Shown here piece by piece: positions 25,006-35,894 of a stretch of 64,000 nucleotides of DNA. A program made the translations under genes and the position numbers. Every line of letters starts with the position of its first letter. The first letter of the stretch is position 1. The DNA is taken from assembly GCA_000708835.1 (NCBI GenBank), contig DF237108.1, positions 100,668 through 164,667 of the forward strand, given 5' to 3'. The notes beneath the pieces were generated by a model that was not told the origin of the DNA, made no database searches, and saw nothing but the letters and a program-made list of their open reading frames with translations. Source of the DNA: Klebsormidium nitens. Lineage: Eukaryota; Streptophyta; Klebsormidiophyceae; Klebsormidiales; Klebsormidiaceae.

Positions 25006-27843
25006 ATGCAACTCTTCGTGCAGGGCGGCGGTGCGCACGTTGTCGCTCTGACATGTACACCCAGCGACCTCATAGGCAGCTTAAAGGTGGCGGCGCTGGG
25101 TCCTGACGCCAGCGCTGGCATCAGGCTGGCACACGGAGGTGTGCACTTGCGCGAGGAGAATCGGGTTGAGGATTATCCCATCAGGAACTATGCAACCCTA
25201 CAGGTGCAGGTTCCATTCAGGGGGGGAGGGGGAGACGGGGGCGCCACGGGAGCAGAGTCGCGTTCTTGTTACCTGGAGATGTACATGGACAAAAAGCCGG
25301 ATAAGGTTGACCCGAACGAGGCGCGGGTTGCAAAGTGGACGCGGTGTAGGTTGTCGGGGGAATTGTTGAACGCGCCGTGTGCAATGGACATGCTTGGGAA
25401 CCTGTATAATAAGGAGGCAGTGGTTCATCACTTGGTGCTGAAGAAGATCCCAGCTTCTCTAAGCCACATCAAGAGCCTGAAGGTGAGCACTCAGGAGACG
25501 TGTTTTGTCCTTATCCAAGCTGGTTAAGTTGTCTTGTGGACTTGGTTAAGCTCTGACCAGATGATTTTAGGGTTTGTGAGCTCTTGCAGTTCTGCACTCC
25601 ATCTCCTTGGTACAGTTTGAAGACCTCGAATGAGCTCTGTCTCAAAAGAAGCGTGTGCGAATTGCTGAACTTAAGGCTTGGACTACAATTGCATTTCAAC
25701 ACCAGGTGCAACTTTCTTCCAAATCGCTGTTATTGAGCCCTCGTTTAAGGCGGTCGTCTACAAGAGCAACTCTGACATCTTACGGGAATTGCTTGTTCCT
25801 GGGCATGGAAAGAATGTTGGGGCAGTTGCTGAATGGTTGAGAACAGTGCGATTGCTGAGCTTTTATTGGGCCATCTCATCAGAGTTTGTGACTTTCTTTC
25901 TATTGTTTGTTTGTGTTGGGTATCTGGAAAGTCACTTTTCGCACGTTAGGGGCAGTCAATGACGCGAAGAAAGCTTTGGGAATCAAGGATTTCTTTGCAG
26001 GAGACTCTATTTTGGGCCGCTGCTCGAGTCAGAATCCACCGAAGTTGTGTGGTGATTCTGGACAGTAACCTCTTTGCGGCAGTTACTGGAAATTGACTTT
26101 CGTTGGTAGAATTTTCCTTCAATGCGAAGACAAGCAACGAGCATTTGAAGGCAGTTTTTGAAGATAGGGAATTGGAGACTCACGGGTCTTCGCTTTGGTA
26201 GACTCGTTCGCGCAATAAGCCCCTTTTTCGAAGTCAGAGCGCTGACCAAAGCCAGGGATTCTCCGCCTAACAGCAAATTAACAGTAGTGCACTTCTTAGA
26301 ATTATGTCCTCCTAGGTACCGAGAGTTTATGCAGGCAGTACGCTGGTTCGATTCGGATGAAGTACCGGGATCATTATTAGTTGGAGAGTTGTTTACTGAC
26401 CAGTCTCGCACTTTCCTCCCTCATCCGCAGGACATCTTCGAGATCCACCTGACAGAAAACCCCGCCGCCGATCAAAAGAGCGAAAGCGCAACCAACCGGT
26501 TCCAGTGCCCGATCACTGGGCAAGAGTTCAACGGCCTGAACCGCTTCTACGCACTCAAGTCGTGCGGCCATGTGCTGAGCGCCAGGGCTTTCAAGGAAGT
26601 GAAGTCGACGACGTGTCTGGTTTGTCATAAGGGGTTCGTGGAGGAAGACAAGGTGGTGATCAACGGGACGGAGGAGGAGGTGGCTGATTTGAAGAAAAAG
26701 ATGGAGCAGGCGCGGGCGCTGTCAAAGCAGGTGAGGGCCTTCTCTTTTCTGGTTTGACTGCGAGAGGAGATGATGTCAGCCTGATGTCAGCCTGATGTCA
26801 CCTGGTCCATGCCCAGCTGTACATTGGAAGAGCGAGGGATAGTCGGTCAAGGATCAGCTTAGTCAGTTTGAAGCAAACAGGTTCCTGATACCAACATTCG
26901 GACTCTATTCTGTTTCGTGTCCCGGGACTTCTCAAGCTCTGCACTTTGTCCCTTGGTCCACCTGAAACAAACGACTTTGGAGGATGTAGCCCTTATATCC
27001 CTGTAGCTTTGTCCTTTGATAGTTCAATAAATGCACAGAGGCGTTTGCTTGCAGTTGTTGCTCTTCGGGAAAAAATCTTGCTGGCAGTCTCGTTGATCCG
27101 ACCCACCCATTTCTGAAACCCAGACCTTTACGCCGAGTAAAGACGATCTACAGAATTTTGCATGTTCGGCCTAGATGAAATGCTGGCTTTTCTTCGTTCG
27201 ATGTTCGCCTCTCTCTGCACTCTCCTCAGCGATCGGTAGTTGTCTTCGCCTTTTACGGAGTAAAAGAAAGGCGCATGTGTCAGCGTTGCCTTGCCTTGCC
27301 GACATTGGTAGGCAAAGGAGGACAATAGGTTTAGCAAGATTTGACCAGGAACGCTGGCTTCCTCCCACCGGTAGTTCGCCTCTCTTTGCATCCTTCTGGG
27401 TAACATCCTTTACATGGCAAAGAGAACATGCACGCTTTTGCTCTGCGGAAACTGACCTACATCTGTACTTTTGGCAGGCGAAGAAGGACAAAAGGTCCAG
27501 CAAAGTAGCATCGGCAGCGCACGAGGACGGCCGCAGCATAAGCCCAGAAGAGAGCAGCGCTCCCTCCGAGGCTGCAGCGAATGGTGTAAAGCGAAAAGGG
27601 CCTCCGACGAATGGTAGCTTGCCAGCTGGCATGAGCGCACCTGCGGCAGCGGCTGCGGGTTTGGCGGTCAACCCCCGACCAAAGGGCTCCGATCTAGTTA
27701 GCCAAAGGAAAAGGTTCAAGGCAGTCGAGGAGCTAAAGCCGAAACATGCGGATCGATCGGTGTATGCTTCGATATTCACGTCGTCGAGTCGGGACGCTAA
27801 GGAGACGTATATGTGCAGGTCGTTGCCACTAGGGAGGAATTAA
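25006..27843 (+). CDS. RTF2: Replication termination factor 2 homolog (Rtf2-domain protein)
   Basis: Exons 25006-25482, 26431-26730 and 27478-27843, all phase 0 and GT-AG, give 380 aa. Residues 1-75 form a ubiquitin-like N-terminus (MQLFVQGGGAHVV), followed by the signature GGDGGATGAESR and KPDKVDPNEARVAKWTRC. Two atypical RING/U-box-like zinc modules follow: the first around CRLSGELLNAPC, the second FQCPITGQEF through CGHVLSA and CLVCHKGF (about 175-225). NGTEEEV and a basic, Ser/Ala-rich linker lead to the conserved end YASIFTSSSRDAKETY. Rtf2 proteins act at stalled replication forks, and the Arabidopsis homolog affects pre-mRNA splicing; nuclear function here is inferred. Intron 2 contains a duplicated copy of the exon 3 acceptor. 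Confidence 0.95.
27180..27477 (+). repeat. Duplicated 3' splice-site unit before RTF2 exon 3
   Basis: A segment beginning TGCTGGCTTTTC near 27181 recurs as CGCTGGCTTCCT near 27351, a period of about 170-180 bp. The first unit ends GGTAGGCAAAGGAGGACAAT, matching the real acceptor and exon start GGCAGGCGAAGAAGGACAAA. The AG in the decoy is kept (tag/GCAAAGG). Confidence 0.7.
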
Positions 27844-28047
27844 CGTGGGTTTGATTGAACTCGAAGGAACTTGACAGCATACCATTTGCAGGCGTTTAAA
27901 GGTAAAGGACGTGTGGTGTGGACGCAGCGCTCGCAACTTTCAAACTTGAGTTTTTTCTTGAGTCTGGCTTGTCTATTGTGCACAAGTCACGAGAGTCACA
28001 GTCATCGCCACTTATATCAAACGCATTAGTATGCCTACTAACAAGTT

Positions 28048-28109
28048 TACAATCACTGAACTTTTTTAGGCCGGGCCGCCATGGCCGGCCTAAAAGTTCA
28101 GTAATTGTA
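28048..28109. repeat. Imperfect inverted repeat (about 25-bp arms)
   Basis: The left arm reads TACAATCACTGAACTTTT, then a TT extension and AGGCCGG. The right arm reads CCGGCCTAAAAG, then TTCAGTAATTGTA. The arms differ by one mismatch and a 2-nt insertion and are separated by a short GC-rich loop containing CCATGG. It resembles the core of a small foldback element or a strong cruciform. Confidence 0.75.
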
Positions 28110-28460
28110 CGTCAGTCTTCTCGGATGCATTAATCATTGACGCAACATGATGCATGGGTCATGCATACGAGACGCCGGCCGGACCGTACGGTGACAGGGC
28201 CGCCTGCGGAGCTAGCGGCAAGGCAAGTACGATCTTGCACAATGATACTATGCATGCGCGTCATTCTATATGGATCTCCCTAGCAAGCCAAGACGTCTAC
28301 GTTGATGTCGGAAGAAACCCTTCGCATGCAGATCTTCATATTGGTCGACTTCAGATTGAAGCCCGCCCGGGGCCGCTACTGAGTGCTTTTGGCCGCCCTA
28401 AGAGGAGAGACACTACCATTGAACTGTCATTTGAAGATGAATCAGACCTTGTAGAATCTG

Positions 28461-28519
28461 TGCGTTACAAAGCGCGCATGTCGATCGATGCTAGCGTTTG
28501 CGTTACAAAGCGCGCATGG
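28461..28519. repeat. Short direct repeat, about 39-bp period
   Basis: GCGTTACAAAGCGCGCATG occurs at 28462 and again at 28501, with partly matching sequence after each copy. It is non-coding. Confidence 0.85.
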
Positions 28520-28635
28520 CGAACTAATGCTGGCAAGCACTGCAATTTGCGGACTGAACCCAATTGCGTCGAGGGCTATTCACAATCTCACGACTCCTTA
28601 ACTTCCGCCTAATCCCCTCGCCTTAACTTCTACGG

Positions 28636-31600
28636 TTATGTCACCGCTACAGCTGTTCTCGAACCCTTTTCTCGTGGCGGCACGTGCAGCCAGGCCTTCA
28701 TGGCTTCGTAGACGGTGAAACCGATGGCCACGGAGGGGACCATCTGTAAAAGCAAAAGGTAAGGCTTTGAAGTTGCCGGGACGTTTCCGGAAGACGATAA
28801 TCAAGTATCGGCTTGAATATAGCAGGGCATGGGAACCAAAGAGGCTTGACGTCCCATAATCAAGTATTGAACTCGGTTTCGACTTCGCGCTAAGAACCTT
28901 GCGGTCTGACGGAAGCGGCGGAAGCGGCTAGAACGAAGCTCATGGGAACAAAAGTCCAAGTTTTGCGACGCAACGGAGCGATCTACAGCTCAATCGAATA
29001 TCCAAAGATATGGCTGATCGAGAGAAGTGCATATGCCCTGCGTCGATCTGGCAATCGTCTTACCCGTTCTGCCCAACGGGCCCTTGTTCCCTTAGTCAAA
29101 TCAGAATGGCTTGCTCTTCATCATGTTGGTCTTACAAACGCTGCTCGAGATACACCAAACTACTGTATACCGCGCTTTCGGGTACTTAAACTGCCCGAGA
29201 CTGCTGATTAAGGCACCCGTATACTTACTACTCTGGTCTGCACTGTCAGATCTTCGCAGCAGACTTGAGGCGGGCGGCATATAAACGAGGAAATCCAACC
29301 AGGACAACCAGGCGCTCCGGTCCCAAGCTTACTCCCATTCCCAACCTAAACCCACCGGGTGCTTAAACCGCTGCACGCTAATATTGCAAGAATGTGACTG
29401 GACGCACCTTAAGGTAGTTAATACTGAGCCCCGCGTACAGGTGTCGCCACCCCTGCTTCCGTACAATCGTCCGAAGCCCGTCCCACGTGTCTTTATACTG
29501 CTGAGCTGGCAGCCCGCTGGGGAGCCCCCGGGGCGCCACGTCAGCAGGCGCGCCTTGCACCTGGCGGTAGAGATGGGGTCTCGTTTTATGGCCCCTTCCC
29601 CCGCGTGCTCTTCTTCTCTGTTTGGACTTTTCCTTTGACCCTCTTTCCTTCTCAATCGACTTCGACTACAATTCCTCGATCACGCATCAAATCGATCACA
29701 AGTATAACGTCGATGCAATTTCCACAGCTTTGGAAAATCCTTTTAGCAAGACTCTTTTGACAACCGCACAGACATATCATGTTTCTCGTCTGCGATCCAA
29801 ACAAGCCCGAAAGATTTTGCTGTTGCGGAAGTTCGGCAAAGCAGCCAACTACCTGAGCATTCCCTGTCAGTTATAAAGTTCGCCTGACAATCATAGCCGA
29901 ATGGTACGTCTAGATTAAAGCATCTCATAGAATGTAAGGAAGTCGTTCGCGAAGAACATACTCAAGAAAGCGACTTGAAAACAGATCAAAGTCAACCAGA
30001 CACATGATCAGAAACTTAGGGGTACAAAGTGCCGTACCTGCATCTGACGTCGGACCACGTCCAATGGGTACGTCAGCGTTTGCCCGATGATCCCCGCAAC
30101 TCCGCCGCAGCCCAGCTTGGTAACTAGGCTGGGCTGCTCGTCCGTGGCGCGTACGATCGCGAGCTTCATCATCTCGTATATGTAGAACTTGAGGCCGGCG
30201 TATGGTAAGATGCCGTACAGAGTCGGACCTGCGAAGAAGGGAAACGAAAGGAGTCAAATCAAGTCGAAAGGAAAGGCAGTGGAATTGGTCAAAGTGCTTT
30301 TCGGAGGCGGTTGGCGTGCTCATAGTCTCATCGGGTCGGTATATGAAACGGGCCCCGTTAGAAGTAGGGGCTGCGGTTGAAGATGTCTCTTTAAACTTCT
30401 TTGTTCATGGCACTGGCGTATCACTTTCTGTTAGAAACAGTGACTTTGTTGGAATCGAGAAGCGAAGCAGCTGAATGACAAATTTGGAAATGGAGAGAAG
30501 CGCAATGCGCAAATCTGAGATGAGTGCGAGTCGCGGGACGACTCTGAGATCTTCGAGTAGCAACAATCGACTCTTTCGCGCTCGAAGCAAGGCAGATAAC
30601 GACTCTAGCATACCACTGATAGTACGTGTAGTCCTGGAACCGAGGGGTTCAAAGCTTTGCCGTTGAAAACCAACGGCATGCAGCCGGGAAAAATAGAAAA
30701 CAAACAGAAGCCTTGGAAGTCAGCAAAGAGACTCCTGCACGGACCATCAAGGACCCTTAGAGATTTCAGACCTCTGACTGCAAAGTCTTCTACGCTGTAC
30801 CGTAACGAAACAAATCAAGCTTTCAAGGGCCGGCTTTACCCACCGATCCCTTTGTACAAACCCCGCAGCCCGCCTTCCTTCTGCACGATCTCCAGAAACA
30901 CGCCCCGGATGTTGTCGACCGACGCTGCGCCCTTCGCGGCAGAGCCCGCGCTCGACGGCCCCGAAACCTGCGGACGTCCGAAAGAGGTCACGACCATGTC
31001 CGAAGGCGCGTTACAAGCGTTCTGAACAGCAAACGAAGCGTTCTGAGCCTCCGCAACGTTTCATATTGAACGGACAATCAGAGGTGCTATGGGCGGAGCA
31101 GCATCGCGGCATCGCGGATTACGGGAGCCGGACGAAGCGTCGGAAGCAATTCAACAGATCTGGAGACACTTGAAGAAGCGTCCGGAAGGTTGGAATGATG
31201 ACACGGCCGGCCTTTCATTTGGGAGTAGACTAGTTTCAAACACTCCCAAAAGCTACTGAGCAAAAGCACGGTCTTAGCGTCCAAGATCATTTTCGAACAA
31301 TTCCAGTCCGAAACTAGAAGCGGCCGTAGCAGTCTCACATGCCACGCGAGCCGCGTCCGTATGAGGTCCAGCGGGTACGTAAAATACACCGCCGTCGCCC
31401 CCGAAAGCGATCCGGCCACCAGATCGACGGGCGGAGAAGAGTGCCCGGTAGCTTCCACCAGCCACCGCCGATACTGCTCATACGTCATAAAGTGCAACGC
31501 AGCGTAAGGGACGACGCGCAGAACGGTGGCGCCGTTTCCTTTGAGGAACCCGAGGGGGCCCTCGGTGCGCCAGATGCGGCGGAGGGATCCCCCGACGCCG

Positions 31601-32656
31601 GCGCGGGCAAAGTCGCCCAGGTTGGTCTGAACAGAGGGTTGAGGATGCAAATCAGCAAGCAGTAAGGTAAGTAAGCTTAAATTGTGGTTATCAAGAAAAA
31701 GTTGGATGTGTGGAATCGCCGGATGCGGTAGACTAAGTAAATCTCTGTCACAACCACCAGCTACTCAAAGCCAAGCAGATAATAGAGACACTCAGATCCT
31801 ATGGGTCCTCTTCTACCTCCTCAAACGGGCCCTTTTCGATCAAATTACTGACTGTTGAACCCTCCGTGCAGAACCAGAGATTAATCCATGGGCCAAAGTG
31901 GCTTGCCTGGAAAAGGATCTTGACCCGCTCCAGGGGGGCCACTGCGGTCTTGGCCACAGCCCCCGCGACGCCCCCCGCAATCATCTCCTTTGCAAAGGTC
32001 GGCAAGTGCTCATGCAACTGCCACTGCTTCTGTGCTTCACTCGCTCTTTGCAGCTCAGAAGCACCTGTGACTGCGGACAGATTTGACACCCCCAGCCCTT
32101 TTGGGACGTCCGGAAAAGTCCCCAACTCTAGTTTGGCTGGGCTGCTGGGTGTGGAGGAAATCAATAGCAGCTGAGGAAAAGCGAATGCTGGATTGAATTG
32201 TTTTGGAGAGAAACTTGTCCTTACATTTTCTCTATGGTCAGCATCGCTGTTACTTTCGGTGGAGCAGAAAGTTTGGAAGCGATGATGGTTCCCAGTGTCA
32301 GGCGTTGAGCGGGTGGGAAAGCGTTTTACGCTTTGACACCGAGTGGAGCCTACAGAAGGGGCCTGATCAAACCCTTTGTTGAAAGTGTCAGTGTTTTTCA
32401 TCTGGTGCTCCAAACTAGACTGAGGGCCACCTCGCAAAGTCTCTTCACGGCCGCCCCGCAACAATAGCCTGTTTTGCCTGTTTGATTGATCCTCTTGTGG
32501 ACCTGATTCTAACGCCCGCTTATCTTTCCCAGCTTGGCTCCTCGCTGAGCTGGCATTGTTTGCTGACGGACTGCTGACATCATCTTGCAACTGCGGCGCA
32601 CAGGAAGGCGAGACGGAGGGGGCGTCCCAGCAGGGGAAGGGAGCATCTGGCTTCAT
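28636..32656 (-). CDS. Mitochondrial carrier, CoA transporter type (SLC25A42-like)
   Basis: Exons: 32656-31907, 31626-31339, 31021-30844, 30228-30038, 29560-29408, 28743-28636. All phases agree, giving 555 aa. Three carrier repeats carry the signatures PLERVK (residues about 239-244), PLDLIR and PLDVVR. The diagnostic tail [18 protein letters not shown], then HVPPRE, closely resembles plant mitochondrial CoA carriers (CoAc1/2). It should exchange CoA or related adenine nucleotides across the inner mitochondrial membrane. Two oddities stand out. The first intron has a GC donor (CAG/gcaagc). About 220 Ser/Gln-rich residues precede the carrier domain, where family members usually have a few tens. 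Some of that may be 5' UTR if translation begins at a later ATG. The gene is divergent from the PDZ gene. Confidence 0.9.
31901..31907 (-). other. GC-AG intron donor in the CoA-type carrier
   Basis: Exon 1 ends TTCCAG, followed by gcaagc at 31906 downward. The joined reading ILFQ-TNLGDF is in phase with the AG acceptor at 31628-31627. No usable GT lies nearby, so this appears to be a true GC-AG intron. Confidence 0.8.
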
Positions 32657-33202
32657 GCTGCTTGATCAACCTTGCCCAATTGGTGGAAATGGGAACAGGA
32701 AGCTCCACCCCTGGGAATGCTTGACACACTAGTGCGCACCTTCCTCCTCTCTTGGTTGCTTATCGAAGTAGAATTCTGATCAATCCGCAGCTGCTGGCAC
32801 TGCACGTCCTCAGGAAGACGCTCGTTCACGAGCACAGAGAGCACAAAATACATTCGCAGCTCTGTTGGTATATACTGCCGTGACCAAGGCGTTGGACGAA
32901 ACGTCACAGCCTGGAAGTCGACACTGGGAGCAACTCATGCGGAATACACTCGGCCGCATGCTTCTTGTCGAATGCAAGTGCTTTGCCGGTTCTTCATGAC
33001 TGCTCCCGGAAGACAAAATGTTTGCAAGCTAGAATTTGCGATTACAAAATTGCTTTATCTACTTAGAACGACCCACTTTCACGAGTTGCTTCCTTTTGCT
33101 GTCACTGTCAGATCTCTGGACAGAAAACTGTGAAGGGCGCCCCCTTGACTCTGACTCTGAGAATCAAGGACGCTTTCTTTCCGGAAAAGAATCTGGGATA
33201 AA
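32657..33202. other. Divergent promoter region between the CoA-type carrier and PDZ genes
   Basis: This is the 546 bp between divergent start codons. No exon is supported; an open frame on the minus strand (32653-32907) has no family resemblance. Confidence 0.5.
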
Positions 33203-35037
33203 ATGGCACTAGCAATCCACACTCCTGCTGTTCGCCCAGGCTCCTTGCGGTATTCTACAGTTTCCCAGCGGCAGCACATCGGATTCCATAGTGCTGTCAA
33301 GCTGATTGCTGGAAGCAATACAACTTTGAAGGCGCAGTTTGGAAAGAGGACTGCCAATGGACCTGTATCCAGAAGCTTCCAACCTCCGCAAAGCTCAAAG
33401 TCAGGTTCTCTCTGCTCCAGTGGGTTGTGCTGGAATTATCGTGATTGGCCTCGCTCCAAGTGGGTTCCCTGTCTTTCGTCAATGCAAGCAGGCAGCAGCA
33501 GGTTACGAGCTAGACAGAAGCGCCCAGTCCACACAGCTTTCGACCATTCCATTTCTCCACATTCTTCAGCTCTATACTCCAATCAGTCTGCATCAGCCAG
33601 AAACTTCTGCAAATCCTGTGAGAAGAGGGGAAAGGGGCCCTTCGTTCCATCTCAAGCCTACACTTGCATAGGGTCAAACTCACAGGACACTTCTGTCAAC
33701 CAACCAGTCTCCCCTACACGATCAACGCCCTGCAGACTTCGTCTGTCTACAACCAGCCTAGTAGCACCTAGACGAAGGGGCTGTGAACCAGGTATGGGGA
33801 GAAAAAGCAGCGGGCCAAGAAGGAGAAGTTTGCGCGCTGTGCGTGTGGAAGATCTGAGCCCCGCGGCCCCACAGCCAGAAGAGGAGGAACCTGTGGATGT
33901 GAAGGTTCCGGTGGGGTTTGTTGGAGAGACTTCGGACACTGTATTTTCAGTCCGAAAGCTGCTGCCGGCTCCGAGCGTCCTTGTCACAGTGAGTGGCCGG
34001 GAATTGCTCTTCCAAAGTTAGTTTCAAAGCAGTCTGGCCACTGCAGATATTCCTACCTATATGCCTTTCTCCTCTTCCACAAACTCTGCCCAAAGCCCCC
34101 TCACCTCTTCAAAGATTCTAACTGCCCCTCAGAAGATAGTGGTACAAACACCTTGCACATTTTTCAGGAATCCACTCAAAATACCATTCTTTCCCAAAGT
34201 GACCCGTTTTTGAACGCGTCTGTTTGTCTCAAGTCATTTTCCCTGGTCGTCCTTCTGCCTGATTCAAGTACCTTATGTGATGTCCCCAGGTGACGTTGCC
34301 CAAGCCTCTCGGAATCGTTTTCGAGGAGTCGCGGATTCGCAAGCGCGTTGTTGTGGCTGATCTGATCCCGGGGGGAAACGCAGAGCAGGCAGCGAGAGTC
34401 GTGCAAATGTTTGGGACCGTCAGGACATCAGGTCGAGACGGGGCCTCAGCGCGAACGGGGGCGGCGGTGCAAAAAGGGGACGTTCTTAGGGGATTGACAA
34501 CTGTGAGTAGCTGCCCTCAAGTTTCCCGTTTACGTTTGGTTTTTGTTGGTATGCCTACCTCAGAAATGGCAATTTGTGAAGATCTTACTGGTTCATCCGG
34601 TTTGATAGTCCCTCGCTGCCATGTCAGGAGCATGACAGTCGCCGAAACCGATTTGCGATCGACTCTACAGCATCGTTATGTTCATTGGTAGCACAAGCAG
34701 GCGCATTCTATTGGGCTCGTTCATGCCAACTTATCAGACATGCCACTTACTGAAAAGTCCTGAACTATCTAGCGTCAAGCATGAGAAAATTGGAGCGAGC
34801 TCTGAAGGAGAGGCAAAACTGGACTCTGAAAGCTCTAAACAACGGATTTTCCTGCAGACCCAATGCATCGTAGACCTGTTCGGGGTGCGAGCGCCCCGAC
34901 GAGCGTCCGTCTACTTCGACACAAAGAACCGACGTTGGGGGGAGATAATGGGCGCCTTTGGGGCTGTCAAAGTGTCAGACGGGGAGATCACGTTGGTCCT
35001 TGAACGCAAGCTGGAACGAGATCAAGCACCACGGTAG
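33203..35037 (+). CDS. Probable plastid-targeted PDZ-like protein
   Basis: Exons 33203-33988, 34290-34502 and 34858-35037, all phase 0 and GT-AG, give 392 aa. The N-terminus (MALAIHTPAVRPGSLRYST) is rich in Ser/Thr/Arg with few acidic residues for about 190 residues, as in a chloroplast transit peptide plus linker. A PDZ-like fold spans about 240-335, with the carboxylate-binding-type loop KPLGIVFEE, then VVVADLIPGGNAEQA and VQKGDVLRGLTT. The last exon encodes VYFDTKNRRWGEIMGAF and ITLVLERKLE, in the position of a second beta module. Similar uncharacterised PDZ-like plastid proteins occur across green plants. The exact partner or process is unknown. No protease domain is present. Confidence 0.82.
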
Positions 35038-35894
35038 CATCGATTAGGCATGTTGGGCGAGGCTAGGGCGCCAGGCAACAACATCGGCCAATTTAAAGTT
35101 CGATGATATACTATGCAGAAGCGCTGCCAGTCCTACACTAGGGCTGAGGTAGGCTTCCTTGATCAACAACGATAGTGGTTCTCGATTCCAGCATGAGCCT
35201 GGCCTGTCATGCATGATGTGCGACATCGAACTACTGTGGTCGGCATATGCACATATGACATGCATGCTTAGGATGTCGAAGAGCTCTTGATTTCATCTGT
35301 TCAATTTGCGGCCCCCGCGATCCTCTCTTCAGAGTCGAGGATTAAGGCATACGTCTACAGGCGCCATGGCCCGGCGGCGAACGACGATCTTGTACTGGCC
35401 GCCAGAGAATAGCTTCTAGTGAGGATCTGTTGGAAGCAGACTCCGACATGGAGCCAGCGTTCGTATACCAGTGCACTATAGCCTGAGCTCAATTCCGTTG
35501 CAGCTTAGTCTGGGGCGGACTTGCATCATGGCATGCAGAATTCAGGCTTCAGAATAGCCCATCTATCGTGGTTCACTGCATGCACCTCCGATTGAAAAGC
35601 AGCCAACCTACTCAATGTGGCCTTGAGTTGCAACACGCTCAGACCGGCTGCCCGATTGCCATCGTTGTTATGTTTAGATTACAACTCAATCAGCTAGGCA
35701 ATTGTCCTACGCTAGAGTGCTCTAAGGGGAGCGACTTCCTAACGCATGTCGGGTAGGCCCAGTGTTGGCCTACTGGCAGCAAGCTAGCAATTTTCTCCAT
35801 ATAAAAAGCAACCACCGAATGCCAGCTATGAGTTAGAAACGAACGACGACACGGGTCCGGCCCTTCCAAAACCCCCACGCCAAGCCCTCTGAAA
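35038..35894. other. Convergent intergenic region
   Basis: This lies between the PDZ gene and the second mitochondrial carrier. Short frames on both strands lack motifs and GC-rich coding character. I see nothing definable in it. Confidence 0.5.

Larger units (their letters stand above)
27844..28635. other. Convergent intergenic region between RTF2 and the CoA-type carrier
   Basis: No supported gene. It contains an inverted repeat at 28048-28109 and a short direct repeat at 28461-28519, both listed separately. Sequence around 28150-28600 has lower coding quality than real exons. Confidence 0.5.

Noticed and set aside
25655-25962. Open frames in RTF2 intron 1
   Set aside because: Short frames with no family resemblance and no phase-compatible splice sites; exons 1 and 2 join directly to give the expected RTF2 protein.
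28154-28612. 152-codon plus-strand frame near 28.2-28.6 kb
   Set aside because: Contains direct repeats, lacks motifs and lies between convergent gene ends.
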